A model generated the notes under the pieces. It was not told the DNA's origin, searched no databases, and saw only the letters and a program-made list of their open reading frames with translations. Shown here one piece after another: positions 47,093-58,735 of a stretch of 64,000 nucleotides of DNA (its first letter is position 1; each line of letters opens with the position of its first letter). The stretch is from contig JAKLMB010000013.1 in the NCBI GenBank assembly GCA_022813625.1, positions 124,001 through 188,000 on the forward strand, in the 5' to 3' direction. This stretch comes from Aaosphaeria pasadenensis (Eukaryota > Ascomycota > Dothideomycetes > Pleosporales). The translations under genes and the position numbers were made by a program.

Positions 47093-49091
47093 GGAAATCC
47101 ACAGTCCTTCAGACCTTGATGGACGGTAGAACTACAGCGAAAGACGGGCAAAACACTATCTTGCCCGCTTGCACTAATATCGGGGTACCGTGTTGGACAC
47201 TATATGAATATCATGCGGGAAGACCAGAGGAGGGACAGTTGTGTAGTGTTATATTCAGGCTCGTTGGTTTCGCGGTTCCGAACGGGTGAGGGCGGTTGTC
47301 AATGTGACGTAGGTTTGAAGGCTTATCGGAGCGGATGTGGACGGGCAATGGGAAGAGCGGCGGTGGGTTGTTGTATTATAGGATGGATTCACGCGGGGGA
47401 CTGGAGTGGGTTAAGAGGAGGGAGGGATACTGTGTTATGGTGTGCGGGACGGGAAGTGTGGAGAGGTCAAGTAGAGAGTTGAGATCGTGGAGTGTAGTGT
47501 AGTGTAGTGTTAAATGTGGAGGGTGTGAGCCAGAGCCCAGAGAGCCAGTGCAGTGGCAGGTGAAAGTGAAGGGCCCCGAAGGAAGAAATCGGAAGCAGCT
47601 GATTTGTGCAAACCCGGATGGATTTAGCGGGTCCGAGCCAGAACCGAGTCCTCTTAGGTACGATGACACTAATGACTAAGATCCTACGAGTATGACTTCC
47701 AATTCACTGCTATTACCGTTAATGGTTAAGGTATGGTACATATATCTCCAAGTATCGTACGTTCAAGTATTATGAGTACGAACAAGTTCCCTATCTGAGT
47801 ATCATCACAAAGCTTGTGATAATATTCCATCACCTGAGACGACACCCTCCCAACTGTGCATACCGCTGCATGCGATCGAGCACATCAACCCTCTTCTCGC
47901 ATAGCCGGGCAAGCAATCTCCTGCGAGATTCGCTCATCCATCTGGTCTAACCCGGGGCCAAACAAACGCCCACCATGCATCGTCCCCCCTCCCTGCCACC
48001 ATCTCTCCTCTTAACCAACAATGAGCAAGCTTTTCATAAGGCCCAAATGGCGCCGCTCCAACCGTTTTGCGTCGTTCGCAGCGCAGTTCCCGCACCTCTG
48101 TGCCACGCTGCGTGTAATCCTGCCACTCGTCCTGCTGCCTCGCTAGATACAAGCCGCCTATGCATAAAAACAGGCTGCCGTTTCCATAGATGTACTTGCA
48201 GCCGACCATCCATCATGATCTGCCCAAGCCACTACGATCGAGTAGCACATATCTATATTACCCTTATATACTGGAGACTTTGTACCATATGAGTACTTAA
48301 CTTTTAGAATACCACGGACCGATGCTATCCGTACACTTCAATAACCCATGTCCGAGGGAGCGGGAGATTGAATGTGTTACCAAAAGTAATACCCATTTCA
48401 AAGGATCATTCAAGCCGTGATTATTATATACGTAGGTACGAGATTATACGCAAATGCACACCTCCCACGGCCATCCCGAGGAAGGTGTGCCGAGTGCAGT
48501 GTAGATCATGGCATGACATGACAATAAATAAAATAAACGCACCATACGATGAATGTATGTATGTCTTCAATTTAGCGTATCTCTACGCCGTAAATGGCCG
48601 CCTTGTCCTTCGCCAACCCATGGATCGGTTCTCTCCTCAACAAGGCCTTTTCACCCAATTGCAATACTGCTGTCCTGCAACCGATGAGTCCTGCCATGGC
48701 TTGTCTCCATTTCCCCAGAGACTTGGTAGCAGATGAATGGGGTCTTGGTGCCTAGTATTGCGCGCGAGACGGGCATTGTTATTGCGGGGCAGGAGGTTGA
48801 ACATCCATTCACCCCGCATCACGGGAACGGATCAATGGCATGACGTCTATAGGAGAGAAAGCATGAAAGGTCATAGGCAATATTTGGTTGACATTGTGCT
48901 ATTTCATTTTCCCCATGGCTGAGGTCTCTAGGTGATCGTATATCATTGAATACATCATACAAGTGGTATCAAACGGGTGGTCTCGGAATCCACGTGACAG
49001 TCCCATACTAAACTCCTGGAAAATGCTCCTCCGTTGTTGCCCTGCTCATACCGCAATACTGAAAACGATCAAGAAATGGGTACGGAATTCC
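47093..49091. other. Intergenic region
   Basis: About 2 kb between the small conserved gene and GCP2, both on the minus strand, so it holds the promoter of the first and the 3' UTR of the second. No gene, RNA or repeat was recognised. Confidence 0.45.
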
Positions 49092-51997
49092 TCAGGCACC
49101 AAAGACGCCTTCAGGAGTGCTCACAATTATCCCGCCTTCTCCTGCACTGCTCAGCCTAGCACAGAGGTTCAGGAACACGACAGTCTCGGTGGCTGCAAGA
49201 TAGTTCAGAGTATCCAATAGAATCTTCAAATGCCGAGCAAAGTTGTCCTCGTATTTTGTCAACATGTCGAACATCTTGTCCACGCGCTGAGGATCGTAGA
49301 CGAACGACTGAGTCCCGGACTTCGAATGACGGTGCGAGGCCCCCGAAGGCCCCTTGCTAGGCTGATTCGATGATTGGGCCTGGTTTGCGTGTGCAGCGTT
49401 CACCTGCGCGCAGAGATCCGGATCACCCGTTATGAGATAACGGGATAGGGATTGGGTGAATGTTGCAAACATATTGCACGTGGACATGATCTTATTATTG
49501 ATCTGGAACTCTGCGTTAGCATCTTGACATCAAAATCGATTTAATAGGTCAGGCAACAACTTACTCGCAGTAACTTGGAATTCGTGAGCATGCACTCCTT
49601 CAGGCAGGTCGCCAAGAAGTCAACATGGTCTTGCATCAATTCATCCACAGTCCGTGTAACCTGTGGTGCTTCTCCATGACTCCCTGGCCGACCCTTTCCC
49701 TTGGAATCGTCTTTGCCTTCTTCGTTCAGTCTGGACATCAACGAGACCCAATTTGGCTCGATGACTTCGGCAGTGCAATAGTACAGCAATTGCTGGACGA
49801 AGCATAACATCCGCGCGCGTAATGTCCAGGCCTTGCGCTTCCAGAGCTCGATTCGGGGATTCTTTGATCGGTGTTTCCACGCACCTTTTCCTTGTTCTCC
49901 CCAACAGTCAACGAGGCTCGTCTCCAGATGGCGCAAGCTAAGCAGATACCGGAATAATAGTTGATATCGTGTGAGGGTCACTCTGCTGACTACCAACGAG
50001 AGCGGAAATGGCATGGCATAGTCGAAGACAAGCGCCTGGAAACCGATGATATTGCTGTCATCTGTAACAGGAGCCGTGGTCGCCGGCGTGAGGTAATTCG
50101 AAAGCGTCCCGGAATTGGCTGCTTCCTGGTCCATGCCTGTGACAGTGACAATCTTCATGAGCCAATTGGTCAACCCCGTATCGTTGATTTCCACCTTGAC
50201 GTCTTCCTTATATGGATCCTCTGCAGCTACCGATCCGGGTTGTCGAAGGACGATATCCAAAAGGGACTGGAGTTTTCCTGTGTTCACACTGCGAGCAGGT
50301 TTCTTCAATTCGGATGCACCAAGCTCAAGAAAGTAAGAGAAGAAGTCGGACCGGTCAAGGAAGAAGTAGTGCTTCAGTGATCGTAGCCTCGCGGGCAGTG
50401 CGTGTGTTGTAAGGAGGAGATTGAACAGCGATGAATTGGCATAAGCGTATGCCGAATTCACGTTGTCCAGAAATCGTGGGTCATCAAAACTGGTCGGAAC
50501 GTCTTGTGCTACCTTGCTGATATCCACACCACCGCATTCGCGAACGACGTTAAGATACTTGCCAGCAAGAAGCACCTTTCCCTTGACACCTTCAAGCTGG
50601 GGTGGTACGAGTGCATCTCTTATCGTATACCTCTTTTCCCAATATTCGTCGGTATAATCCTGATCCAGCCTCTCCCTTTTGATACTTTGCTGCTCCTTGA
50701 TCAGGAATTCTGCATGGGGGTCTTTAATGCCTCCATGATGCAACCACTCATTCAACATGGACATGTACGGCCTACTCGCTTCTCGGAGCAGAGTGGTCAA
50801 TAAAGTCCGGGCGGCAGGGTCACCAGACATCGAGGACAGTCGCCTAGATATCAATCCCAAAACGCTTCCACCTTTGCAGATTTTCTTCTGAGTAAGCTGC
50901 ACGTTGCCACCTTCACGAAGGGACTCTAGGATATTCTCTAAATCGTCGCTATTGTCAGCGGAATCCTCGGAATCTTCGTCTTCTAAGATAGCGTTTGCCT
51001 TGAGAAGCTCCAACCCTGTGCTGTAGAGCTGAAAGAGCATGTGACCCGTTTGCTTTGTGTGTAGGTTGAGCACATGCAGAGTGAACGACGAGTTGGTCAG
51101 CATTTGATGTTCTAGTTGCGCCATCAAGGTAAGGTAGTCCTTTAGAAGCTGCCGGACGGCCGCACATAGTGCATGGTTGACAGCGCCGTATTCTTCCCGG
51201 CTCAGTACCTCCACGCAAGCCTCTACTGCAATGTAATGTGTAGCCATCTTAAGCATAGAGTGGGTAAGGTCGCGCAAACTGGGATCAAGCCCAGGCAAGA
51301 TCCGGAACTGTGGGCCTACGAGTCGCTCTTTCTCATCGTGGGGATTATATGACTCGCTGAAACGTATGTACTGTCCTTCAAATCCCATGAAAACAAACAG
51401 AAGATCCTCAATTATTGCGGTCTCCTGGTCTTGGAGGGAAAGTTGGCTCAGGGCTTCCGGCTGAAGGTTGATAGGTGCGGTCGATGCAAGTGGGGGAATG
51501 GATATGCGCGTGGCGAGCGGAGCCGTCGTGTGTGGAATAAGGCATGCTTGGGGTTCCCATGGTGCTATATTGGTCAGTCTTGAAACAAATCTTCCATTAG
51601 ATTTGGAACATGCCACGGGGAATATGCGAGACATACCCTGGGGTTCTTCTTGTGGTTTCCGGGTCGCAGTACTCATCGGGGCCCTGTCCGCCTGCCGCGT
51701 GGATTTTTCTGTGCGTGACCTGGCATTGACTCGAGATTCCGATGAATGTTTCAATGGACTGCGCGTCCTGCGTATTTCAGTCTCCCTCTCTCGAACCTCT
51801 CGCCTCTCTGTTCTCCTCTCCCCACCGCCGACTGTTGTAGAATGCTTTCTTGAGTGGGAGGTGGAACTGTGCTGTTGTTCATTTTCTGCAGACATTGAAG
51901 GCATGCGGGGACGTGACGAGGACGCGTGATTGTGAGCTGTAGAGCGCCGATCAGAGGTTGAGGAGCTCTTCACGTGAGTCGGGTTGCGTGAAGACAT
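49092..51997 (-). CDS. Gamma-tubulin complex component 2 (Spc97/GCP2)
   Basis: Exons 51997-51637, 51564-49565 and 49508-49092; 925 aa. It is part of the gamma-tubulin small complex that nucleates microtubules at the spindle pole body. The first about 150 residues are Ser/Arg-rich and disordered. The GRIP1 region starts near EDLLFVFMGFEGQYIRFSES. The GRIP2 region is marked by GKVLLAGKYLNVVRECGGVD and DYAMPFPLSLVVSRVTLTRY, both characteristic of GCP2 rather than GCP3. The final exon begins FQINNKIMSTCNMF and ends EGVFGA. The 72-base intron 51636-51565 has GTATGT, CTGAC and TAG but is a multiple of three without a stop, so it can be read through. Confidence 0.93.
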
Positions 51998-52574
51998 GAC
52001 GATAGGCTAGGATCTCCATAGGATTATTCGTCTGTTCGTCTCGTGGAGCTGCAGGAATGGTTCTGAACAAGGTGGGATTAGTTAGAGTGAATGGAATCCG
52101 ATGTTGCTCAGTACGCGTTCCGTTCCGCATGTCATATTTGGTTTGGTCTGGGTTTAGTCTAGTCTAGTTTAATCTGATTGGGTTGGGCTGGGCTGGCACA
52201 CTGGGCTGGTTTGGTGGGGCAGCCATCTTGTATGCGACTCCATACAAAGTACTCCGTCCTATTGTGGTTAGTCAAGGTGCTACCATACGGACCTCATGGT
52301 TCACATGGCCTGTGCTCTATATGTCTCTACCAAACCAAACAAAATACCCCAAATCAATCCGGCCCCATTCCCGTAGGAAACATAAAAGGAACATGGTAGA
52401 CCATTTGCATCGTATAGCATTGGTTTTGGAGTACTATCCAAGTCAACCTCTCCCATCTTTTCTCACTTGATTAACTTGCCGCAAATTCTCCTCTCTCCAA
52501 GATTGAGCATTTTATATATCACCATCATTCCTTCCTCCCTATGAGCTCTGGTGGTCCATAATCTGCTATCTAGA
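51998..52574. promoter_or_regulatory. Divergent intergenic region (GCP2 / F-box)
   Basis: About 0.58 kb between the GCP2 start (minus) and the first F-box gene (plus). It contains TAGTCTAGTC- and GGGCTGG-type short repeats near 52150-52210 and a near copy of TACTCCGTA at 52250. Both promoters must lie here. Confidence 0.4.
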
Positions 52575-54251
52575 ATGGCTGGGTTCAGTGATCTCCCTTT
52601 GGAGCTTGTGGAGTTCATTCTCTCGTACTGTTCTCAACCCGAGCTGTACGCCCTCTCGATTATGTCGAAATCGTTATTCAACATCACCGGGCCATTCCTC
52701 TACAAAAATGTCGATCTATGCATCCGCTCCAAGGCTCCCCCAGTAGATCGCTTCATCATCAACATGACTGATCAAAGAAGACTACTGAATCGTATTACAA
52801 CACTGCGGATCGGCCAGAGTTCCTTCGAAAGGATTGCGATTGACGGAAGGCAACGGCTGGCCCCTTCGACGCCTGAGAATCAAACGACAGTGCTGAACCT
52901 AGCTTGTAAAATACTGGGAGCCATGTTCGGTCCTATTTTAAGCCAACAAAGCAAGAACTTAATCGACGACATCTACTCACGTAACTATGGGGGTTTCGTA
53001 ACACTAATTATATTGTTGTCAAGAAACTTACGAAGGCTCGAGATCATGGATCAAGGTTGTAACCTTATACTGCCCCAATATCTATATTACCACCTCAACA
53101 CGATGGATCTAAGGCAAAGAATACCCTCCCCCTCCATTCCGGAAATGTCATTCAACGTAGACCATACGGGAGTCCAGAGCCTGAACAGAGATTGCCGGTT
53201 TGATTTAGCGTCTGTCTTAACTACTCCAGGGCTTACGACTCTCGAGTTCTATGTCTACAATCTTACAAGATTGTCTGCTTCCGAAATGCCATTTACGCGT
53301 TTCAGTCCGACAATAGGTTTAGCCGCACTCAATATCACCACTATCATTCTCCGCCATACACGACTCATCACGGGGATCCTTACATGCATCTTGCCACATA
53401 CTAGGGCCCTTCGTACCCTTGTCTGCGAATACTTCTACGATTGGGGTAGCCACGACTGGACCAGAAACGTATCAGAAAAAAGGTGGATCAATGTTTCGGC
53501 ACTGAACGACAATTTGCATTTCGTCAAATCCTCACTGCAGATATTCGTTGCCAGTGTCGAATGTTGCGACCTTACAAGACCTTTTTTCCAGCAGCCAGAC
53601 ATCCTGGCTCAATCTACGGGCAAGTTAGATCTTGTTGACTTTGAGAAATTACATACGCTTGAATTGCCCTTTCCATTCATTACCGGCGACTTCCAATTTT
53701 CCCATCGAAATGCTTTCGAGTCAAAATTGCCACCGAATTTACGGCATCTCTTGCTTCGCCCGGACATGTCTCGTGCCCAATTCACCTACCCTGTGGATAC
53801 AACACTCTTTTTGCTGGAAACACACTTAACGGCCTGGACGAAGCATGCAGAAGCTTATGTCGTTGCGAATACAGATACCACCTACATGTTCAGAGTCACG
53901 TTATCTCTAGTGGCTAATACTCCCGGTTTGGAATCAGTCACTATATGGCAGCCAGCACAGAGATCAGTTGGCTGGTCTCAGGCCCAACTTGAAGATCTTA
54001 CCACCCTTTGCAAAGACAATAGAATCGCATGTGTCGTTGCTTATCCGCAACTCATTAGAACCTTAAAGGCGGAGAACTGGAATCTGGTTAAGGAATGTGT
54101 TCTCGTCGATCCAAACCGATCCATTGGGAATCTCACTGAAAAGAGACTGCGCGGCCGCCGTGAGAATGGGATTCCGTTGGGGCTTGGTGCACAGTATCAT
54201 CTTCACGCGGTTCGACAAGGTGCTGTGGATGCATGGAGCGATTACCCATAA
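52575..54251 (+). CDS. F-box protein
   Basis: Single exon, 558 aa, starting at the ATG MAGFSDLPLELVEFIL. The F-box spans about residues 3-45 (DLPLELVEFILSYCSQPELYALSIM, with GPFLYKNVDL just after). F-box proteins bring substrates to SCF ubiquitin ligases through Skp1. The rest has regularly spaced hydrophobic stretches resembling irregular leucine-rich repeats (LTTLEFYVYNLTRL, LRTLVCEYF, LHTLELPFP). No other domain was recognised, so the substrate is unknown. The next gene on the same strand has the same order of parts, which suggests tandem duplication and divergence. The coding sequence has lower GC than its neighbours, in line with a fast-evolving accessory family. Confidence 0.85.
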   Translation: MAGFSDLPLELVEFILSYCSQPELYALSIMSKSLFNITGPFLYKNVDLCIRSKAPPVDRFIINMTDQRRLLNRITTLRIGQSSFERIAIDGRQRLAPSTPENQTTVLNLACKILGAMFGPILSQQSKNLIDDIYSRNYGGFVTLIILLSRNLRRLEIMDQGCNLILPQYLYYHLNTMDLRQRIPSPSIPEMSFNVDHTGVQSLNRDCRFDLASVLTTPGLTTLEFYVYNLTRLSASEMPFTRFSPTIGLAALNITTIILRHTRLITGILTCILPHTRALRTLVCEYFYDWGSHDWTRNVSEKRWINVSALNDNLHFVKSSLQIFVASVECCDLTRPFFQQPDILAQSTGKLDLVDFEKLHTLELPFPFITGDFQFSHRNAFESKLPPNLRHLLLRPDMSRAQFTYPVDTTLFLLETHLTAWTKHAEAYVVANTDTTYMFRVTLSLVANTPGLESVTIWQPAQRSVGWSQAQLEDLTTLCKDNRIACVVAYPQLIRTLKAENWNLVKECVLVDPNRSIGNLTEKRLRGRRENGIPLGLGAQYHLHAVRQGAVDAWSDYP

Positions 54252-54921
54252 GCCAATCAAGGTAAAGACCAACCGGGCATGAGTTCCGAAACCGGATGAA
54301 AAGGCGGCGGGGCAACAGAAGTTTACACAGGGACGATATCGTTATGATCGTACACAATTATCGTTCTCCGCGCTCCATTCGAGCGCTTTGGCCCCCACGA
54401 TCTTTTGGGCTCACCGGGCCAGCCATGTCTCGTTCGTCCCGCAATCAATGTCGTTTGCAAACTCCATGGCGCTTGAGGTTTAATATGTTACCCAATACGC
54501 CAAGGTCCATTGCTACCTTCAGCTCGCTCAATATTGCGATCATCTCAGTGCTGTAGCACTCCGAGGGGCTCGGTGATCCCGAATACCCGTATCTGCATGG
54601 TCGGAGAATATACTTCATCAATTCATTCCAAATCAGGCTAGGACCAGCCGCGTTGGACACCTGGAAGCCTACATTCTGACCACTCAGCCTGAGGCAGCAA
54701 TACGAAGGGCTTCATTCTGTAATAGCGGAGATTTTTCGAAGAGACGTTGTTCTCTGCCTTGCCTTTCTCTTTGAAGTTACAGTCGCATCCAAAATGTATG
54801 GTCCTTCACAATACTCATGATTGCTGTCACAGCAGCCAACCTCACCATATAGTGACATATATCGACGAAGTGTTCTGCAACGTTCTCGTGGCCATGTCGA
54901 AGCCGCAATCAGCACGATACA
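54252..54921. other. Intergenic region
   Basis: About 0.67 kb between the two tandem F-box genes. Only short frames (86 and 71 codons) without domains were seen. Confidence 0.45.
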
Positions 54922-56376
54922 ATGTCGATCCTTTCCACTTTACCATCTAATATTCTGCCTCTTGTGTTCAATCATCTTTCGAGAAAAGATCACTACTCTC
55001 TCACGCAGACATGCCGATTCCTGTATAGAAAATCCGGCCCTTACCTATACCGTAATATTACTTTTACAGCAACGAACTCCTATTCATGTGCTGAAAGACT
55101 CGTCTTGCTGCTCCGCACTTTGCTAGAACAGCCTCATCTAGCATCCCTCATTAGGACCTATCGCCTTCTTGGGCCGCAACTATGTTGGAACACTTTCGAT
55201 CCATGGCCACCCGCCGACGTGGCATTTCCAGTCAACCGCTGGGGGTTGGAAGGATGCAGCGTTCTCTCCAAAACGCAGATGTTATTCGCCTCGAGTCAAT
55301 TTTCTCAGCTGGTGGATAAGGAAATGCATGACTCGCCTGCGCAATTCAAAGGGCGGAGTAAAGATGCATTAGCACTTATGGTGTTGACGCGCCTAACACA
55401 ACTGGTCCGGCTGGAGATTGGAGAGGGCTTCATGATCTATTCATTGTTCTTACCGCAAATACTACGGCGCGCACCAGAACTATTCCCAAGACTAGGGTAT
55501 GTCATTCTTGGTGACAAGAAGAGTGGGCCGGAAGACAAAGTGTCCTATATGGACCTCAATCTGATTCGACCGATCTTCTATACACCAACCATACAAGCAT
55601 TTGAATTGAGCATGACGCAGCCTTGGCGTTTCGATTGGAAACAGCCGACAGCACCACTGTGCGAGACCTTGACAGTACTCGATCTATTTCGGTCCAATAT
55701 CCACAGAGAGTTGCTGGCCGAACTTCTCTCCACGGCCCCCCACTTGAAGCGCCTCAGTTACGAGCATGATGTTCTAATCCAGGTCGATGTGCCCGGTCTG
55801 TCCTCGCCTTCGGCGTATACGAACATCAATGGTCTCAACAAAGCTCTTTCGAAAGTCGGGCCATCCCTTGAACAGCTTCGCCTGACCCTGAAACTTGATC
55901 CTGCATCCACCTCTCTAGAAGAAATGGAGAAGAAAGGAATATCATTCCCTCCCATCGAGGGAACCCTTGTCGCCCTCAGGCCAATGCAGAACTTGAGCAC
56001 TATCGACATACCTATGATAATGATCTTGGGATGGGTTTCGGAGTTTGCTGCACGAGTGGAGGAGGTTATCCCGGCCTGTGTGGTGCACCTCACTCTATCC
56101 GACGACTTTTCCAGCTTCTGTCCCTGGATATCTGGATTCAACTGCTTTAGGAAGATTGGATTGATAGGCGCGTACATTGTGGAGAGAAGGATGCATGCTC
56201 CGGAGATCGAGTCGTTCAACTTACGCATGACTGAGCCGAGGAAGAATTTGTGGCTTAACGATGCTGTTCAGGACTTGAGGGCACAAGTGACGGGTAGTGG
56301 CGCTTCATACGACCTTCGTAAAGAAGACGGAGTGGAAACTCATTGTTGGCGTTTGATACTTGATGTGGGAGTATAG
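54922..56376 (+). CDS. F-box protein (tandem relative)
   Basis: Single exon, 484 aa, from ATG MSILSTLPSNILPLVF. The F-box is at about residues 4-48 (LPSNILPLVFNHLSRKDHYS, then GPYLYRNITFTA, the same GPxLYxN ending seen in the gene before it). The C-terminal part contains LRR-like hydrophobic spacing (LVRLEIGEGF, LTVLDLFRSNIHRELLAELL, LKRLSYEHD). It probably works as an SCF substrate adaptor; the substrate is unknown. Several ATGs lie just upstream, but this is the one that leads into the F-box. Confidence 0.83.
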   Translation: MSILSTLPSNILPLVFNHLSRKDHYSLTQTCRFLYRKSGPYLYRNITFTATNSYSCAERLVLLLRTLLEQPHLASLIRTYRLLGPQLCWNTFDPWPPADVAFPVNRWGLEGCSVLSKTQMLFASSQFSQLVDKEMHDSPAQFKGRSKDALALMVLTRLTQLVRLEIGEGFMIYSLFLPQILRRAPELFPRLGYVILGDKKSGPEDKVSYMDLNLIRPIFYTPTIQAFELSMTQPWRFDWKQPTAPLCETLTVLDLFRSNIHRELLAELLSTAPHLKRLSYEHDVLIQVDVPGLSSPSAYTNINGLNKALSKVGPSLEQLRLTLKLDPASTSLEEMEKKGISFPPIEGTLVALRPMQNLSTIDIPMIMILGWVSEFAARVEEVIPACVVHLTLSDDFSSFCPWISGFNCFRKIGLIGAYIVERRMHAPEIESFNLRMTEPRKNLWLNDAVQDLRAQVTGSGASYDLRKEDGVETHCWRLILDVGV

Positions 56377-56522
56377 GAAATGTTGCATCGTTTAAGGGGG
56401 TTTCTTGTTTGCAGATTTATTGATTTATTTTTTTATGAACACGTAAATTCTTTTGGGTTCTGTGTCGTAGTATTAATATAATAGCAAGTTTAAGAATTAC
56501 ATGCAAACACACATATTTCTAT

Positions 56523-57674
56523 TCAATGTTCCTTGAAAGGACATCCCTGATCAGCGGAAGACTTCTTCGTTTTCTCCTTCACGATCTTCCACGTCAAATC
56601 CATCAGCTGTTCTCCCAGCGCATCGTCATTTGCCAGATCACTACCTTTCTCCACGATCGCCGGCGGACAAATATACTGTCCACTTTTATCCGTCACTGTC
56701 GCTGCAAACATCGTCGAAACCGCCCCCTCGAACTGTGTCTTCTTGAACGGATTGAGACCATGCGTCATCGCATATCCACCCAGCGGATACGCCTCAAGAA
56801 TGAGCTCGCTCGACTGACGCGTATCCACAAAACCGGGGTGCGTGGCGTTCGCTAGGATGTTGGGGAAGTTGGAAGTGAGGTGGCGGTTGAGATACTTGGA
56901 GTACAAAAGGGTAGCTAGTTTCGTCCTTCCGTACTGAGCCATTGGACCGAGATCCTGGTTCAGCTCTTCTAGGCTCTCGAATTTCGTGTCCTTGGGGGCG
57001 TTCTGGTGGGCGTTCGAGGACAGGTTCACGATGCGGACCTTGTCTCCCTTTCTGGCTGTGTCTTTGAGGAGAGGGAGGAGGTGGCTTGTGAGGATGACAT
57101 GGCCGATATGGTTTCCTGACATGTGCAGATCGACTCCGTTCTTGTCCTTCTGGGCGGTCATTATGCCTCTTGCGGCGTTGTTGATGAGGATGTCCACACG
57201 GTCGGTTTTCTCGGTGATGGTGAATGCTGTCTTTCCTGTTGCCTCCCAGTCTGATAGGTCGCACTGAAGCCACTCGACTTTCCTTGCAGCGGCCTCGCCC
57301 ATTTCGGACTTGATAGCGTCAAGTGCGTCCTTGACCACATCCTCGGACTTGGAGATGATGAAGAGTTTCGAGATATTGTGAGAGAGAAGAGTGTGTGTGC
57401 ATCCGTAGCCAATGCCCTCGGACCCTCCTGTGACTACTGCTACTTTACCAGAGAGGTCTGGAACTTGGTCGAGAGAGAATTGCGAATCTTTTGATGCGGC
57501 ATCGTGGGCTGGGATCACTTTGCCGAAGTTCTCAGCAACGGTGGACTTGACCGCATCTATGGCTGCATTCATCATGATGGGACGAGTGTGAAGAAATGCA
57601 GTGATGGGTCGATACGATTGGACTTTAGCAATTGCTGGTATTATAGCTATTCGACCAAAGAGCGTAAAATGCAT
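56523..57674 (-). CDS. Short-chain dehydrogenase, bli-4-like
   Basis: Single exon, 383 aa. It is a classical-type SDR: Rossmann cofactor motif TGGSEGIG (residues 82-89), NNAARG (165-170), a Ser in NLSS (about 219), and the catalytic YGRTK with Tyr248 and Lys252. It resembles the Neurospora blue-light-induced putative mitochondrial oxidoreductase bli-4, including the leader AAIDAVKSTVAENFGKV and the closing Cys-Pro-Phe-Lys tail. The first 33 residues (MHFTLFGRIAIIPAIAKVQS and on) are basic and hydrophobic and could be a mitochondrial presequence. Met34/35 at about 57575 is an alternative start. The substrate is unknown. It is convergent with the second F-box gene, 146 bp apart. Confidence 0.88.
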   Translation of the reverse strand: MHFTLFGRIAIIPAIAKVQSYRPITAFLHTRPIMMNAAIDAVKSTVAENFGKVIPAHDAASKDSQFSLDQVPDLSGKVAVVTGGSEGIGYGCTHTLLSHNISKLFIISKSEDVVKDALDAIKSEMGEAAARKVEWLQCDLSDWEATGKTAFTITEKTDRVDILINNAARGIMTAQKDKNGVDLHMSGNHIGHVILTSHLLPLLKDTARKGDKVRIVNLSSNAHQNAPKDTKFESLEELNQDLGPMAQYGRTKLATLLYSKYLNRHLTSNFPNILANATHPGFVDTRQSSELILEAYPLGGYAMTHGLNPFKKTQFEGAVSTMFAATVTDKSGQYICPPAIVEKGSDLANDDALGEQLMDLTWKIVKEKTKKSSADQGCPFKEH

Positions 57675-58006
57675 GAGATTGGTATGTATATTAAGAGAGT
57701 ATAGATGATAATTGCGGTTTTATATACAATGTCTACATATCTAAACGAAAACATGACGTTACTTATTCTTTGCAATAATGTCTTGAGGTCAGTACTGCAA
57801 TTGAATCGGTGGTGAAAGTAATTATAATGACGCGCACACCTAGAGAGGCTAGCGTCCCGATCCGTAGGCGCGTCTTGACTCTCCACACCACACCACACTC
57901 TCGATCTTAATCTGTGCTACCTAATACGATGTACACTTACTAAGTTGTACGGCGTAACTCTGGAACGAAGATTTAAGACTGCATACAGTGGAGAACGCTT
58001 ACAGCT
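57675..58006. promoter_or_regulatory. Divergent intergenic region (SDR / hypothetical)
   Basis: About 0.33 kb between the SDR start (minus) and the hypothetical gene (plus). It is AT-rich next to the SDR start. No defined element was identified. Confidence 0.4.
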
Positions 58007-58735
58007 ATGGCAGACGCCAATATGACCGAGCGTGTATGCCTATATCAAGAGATGCAATGCTACCTCGCCTTTACGTGCTAACATGGCGCCTAGGATGTCG
58101 ATCAGGTGAATGGAGAGAGTCCGGAAAAGACAAATACAAATAGAACAAGCTCATTCTTGGGTCCACTCCCTCCGGACGTTCGTGAGAGTCGACAAGTCCG
58201 TATCGATAAGGACATAGCATATTTTTTCAACACTCGTCAACCAGAGGGCAGCAAGAGAGCACCCTCGTTCAAGGGCATTGACTCCTTCACTCATGCTGAA
58301 GTACCATCTTTGGAACCGCAAGAGCCTCGTGGGCATAATCACCAAAGACGTGTCACATTCTTGCCTCTTGGGGGCCCAGACCATATGAAGAGAGTAGCCG
58401 CAGGTCCTGATCTCCCAGAAAGCGTGAAAGCCACATACGGGAAGATCAAGAAGGCGTTGGAAGAAGAACCCAACAAGAACGATGGCATTCTCCCCATTAC
58501 GAACCAAGCGCATGGAGTCTCGGAACCACTGACGCGAGGACTGGCGTTGGCGTCGGACGAACGTGATGCTGATGGTGATGTCCAGATGGGCGGTGCGCAA
58601 GCGAGCGAGCCCCAGACTGTCACGGATCAGCAGCGAAGGAGCAGCATCTCTGGCCCTGCCGGCCGTACCATATCGCCGCCGACCGCAGGGAACACATACG
58701 ACGCAAGTAGGGACCCAAGGAGGCGAGGTAGATGA
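58007..58735 (+). CDS. Hypothetical disordered protein
   Basis: Exons 58007-58033 and 58094-58735; 222 aa. The short first exon (MADANMTER) joins through a 60-base intron (GTATGC, GCTAAC, TAG) to DVDQVNGESPEK. Without it the second exon has no ATG before the first conserved-looking residues. The protein is rich in Arg, Glu, Pro and Gly and looks disordered throughout, with a Ser/Gly/Arg tail ending RDPRRRGR. A segment around residues 30-50 (RQVRIDKDIAYFFNTRQPEG) and RRVTFLPLGGPDHMKR may be short interaction motifs. I do not recognise a family. Confidence 0.6.
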
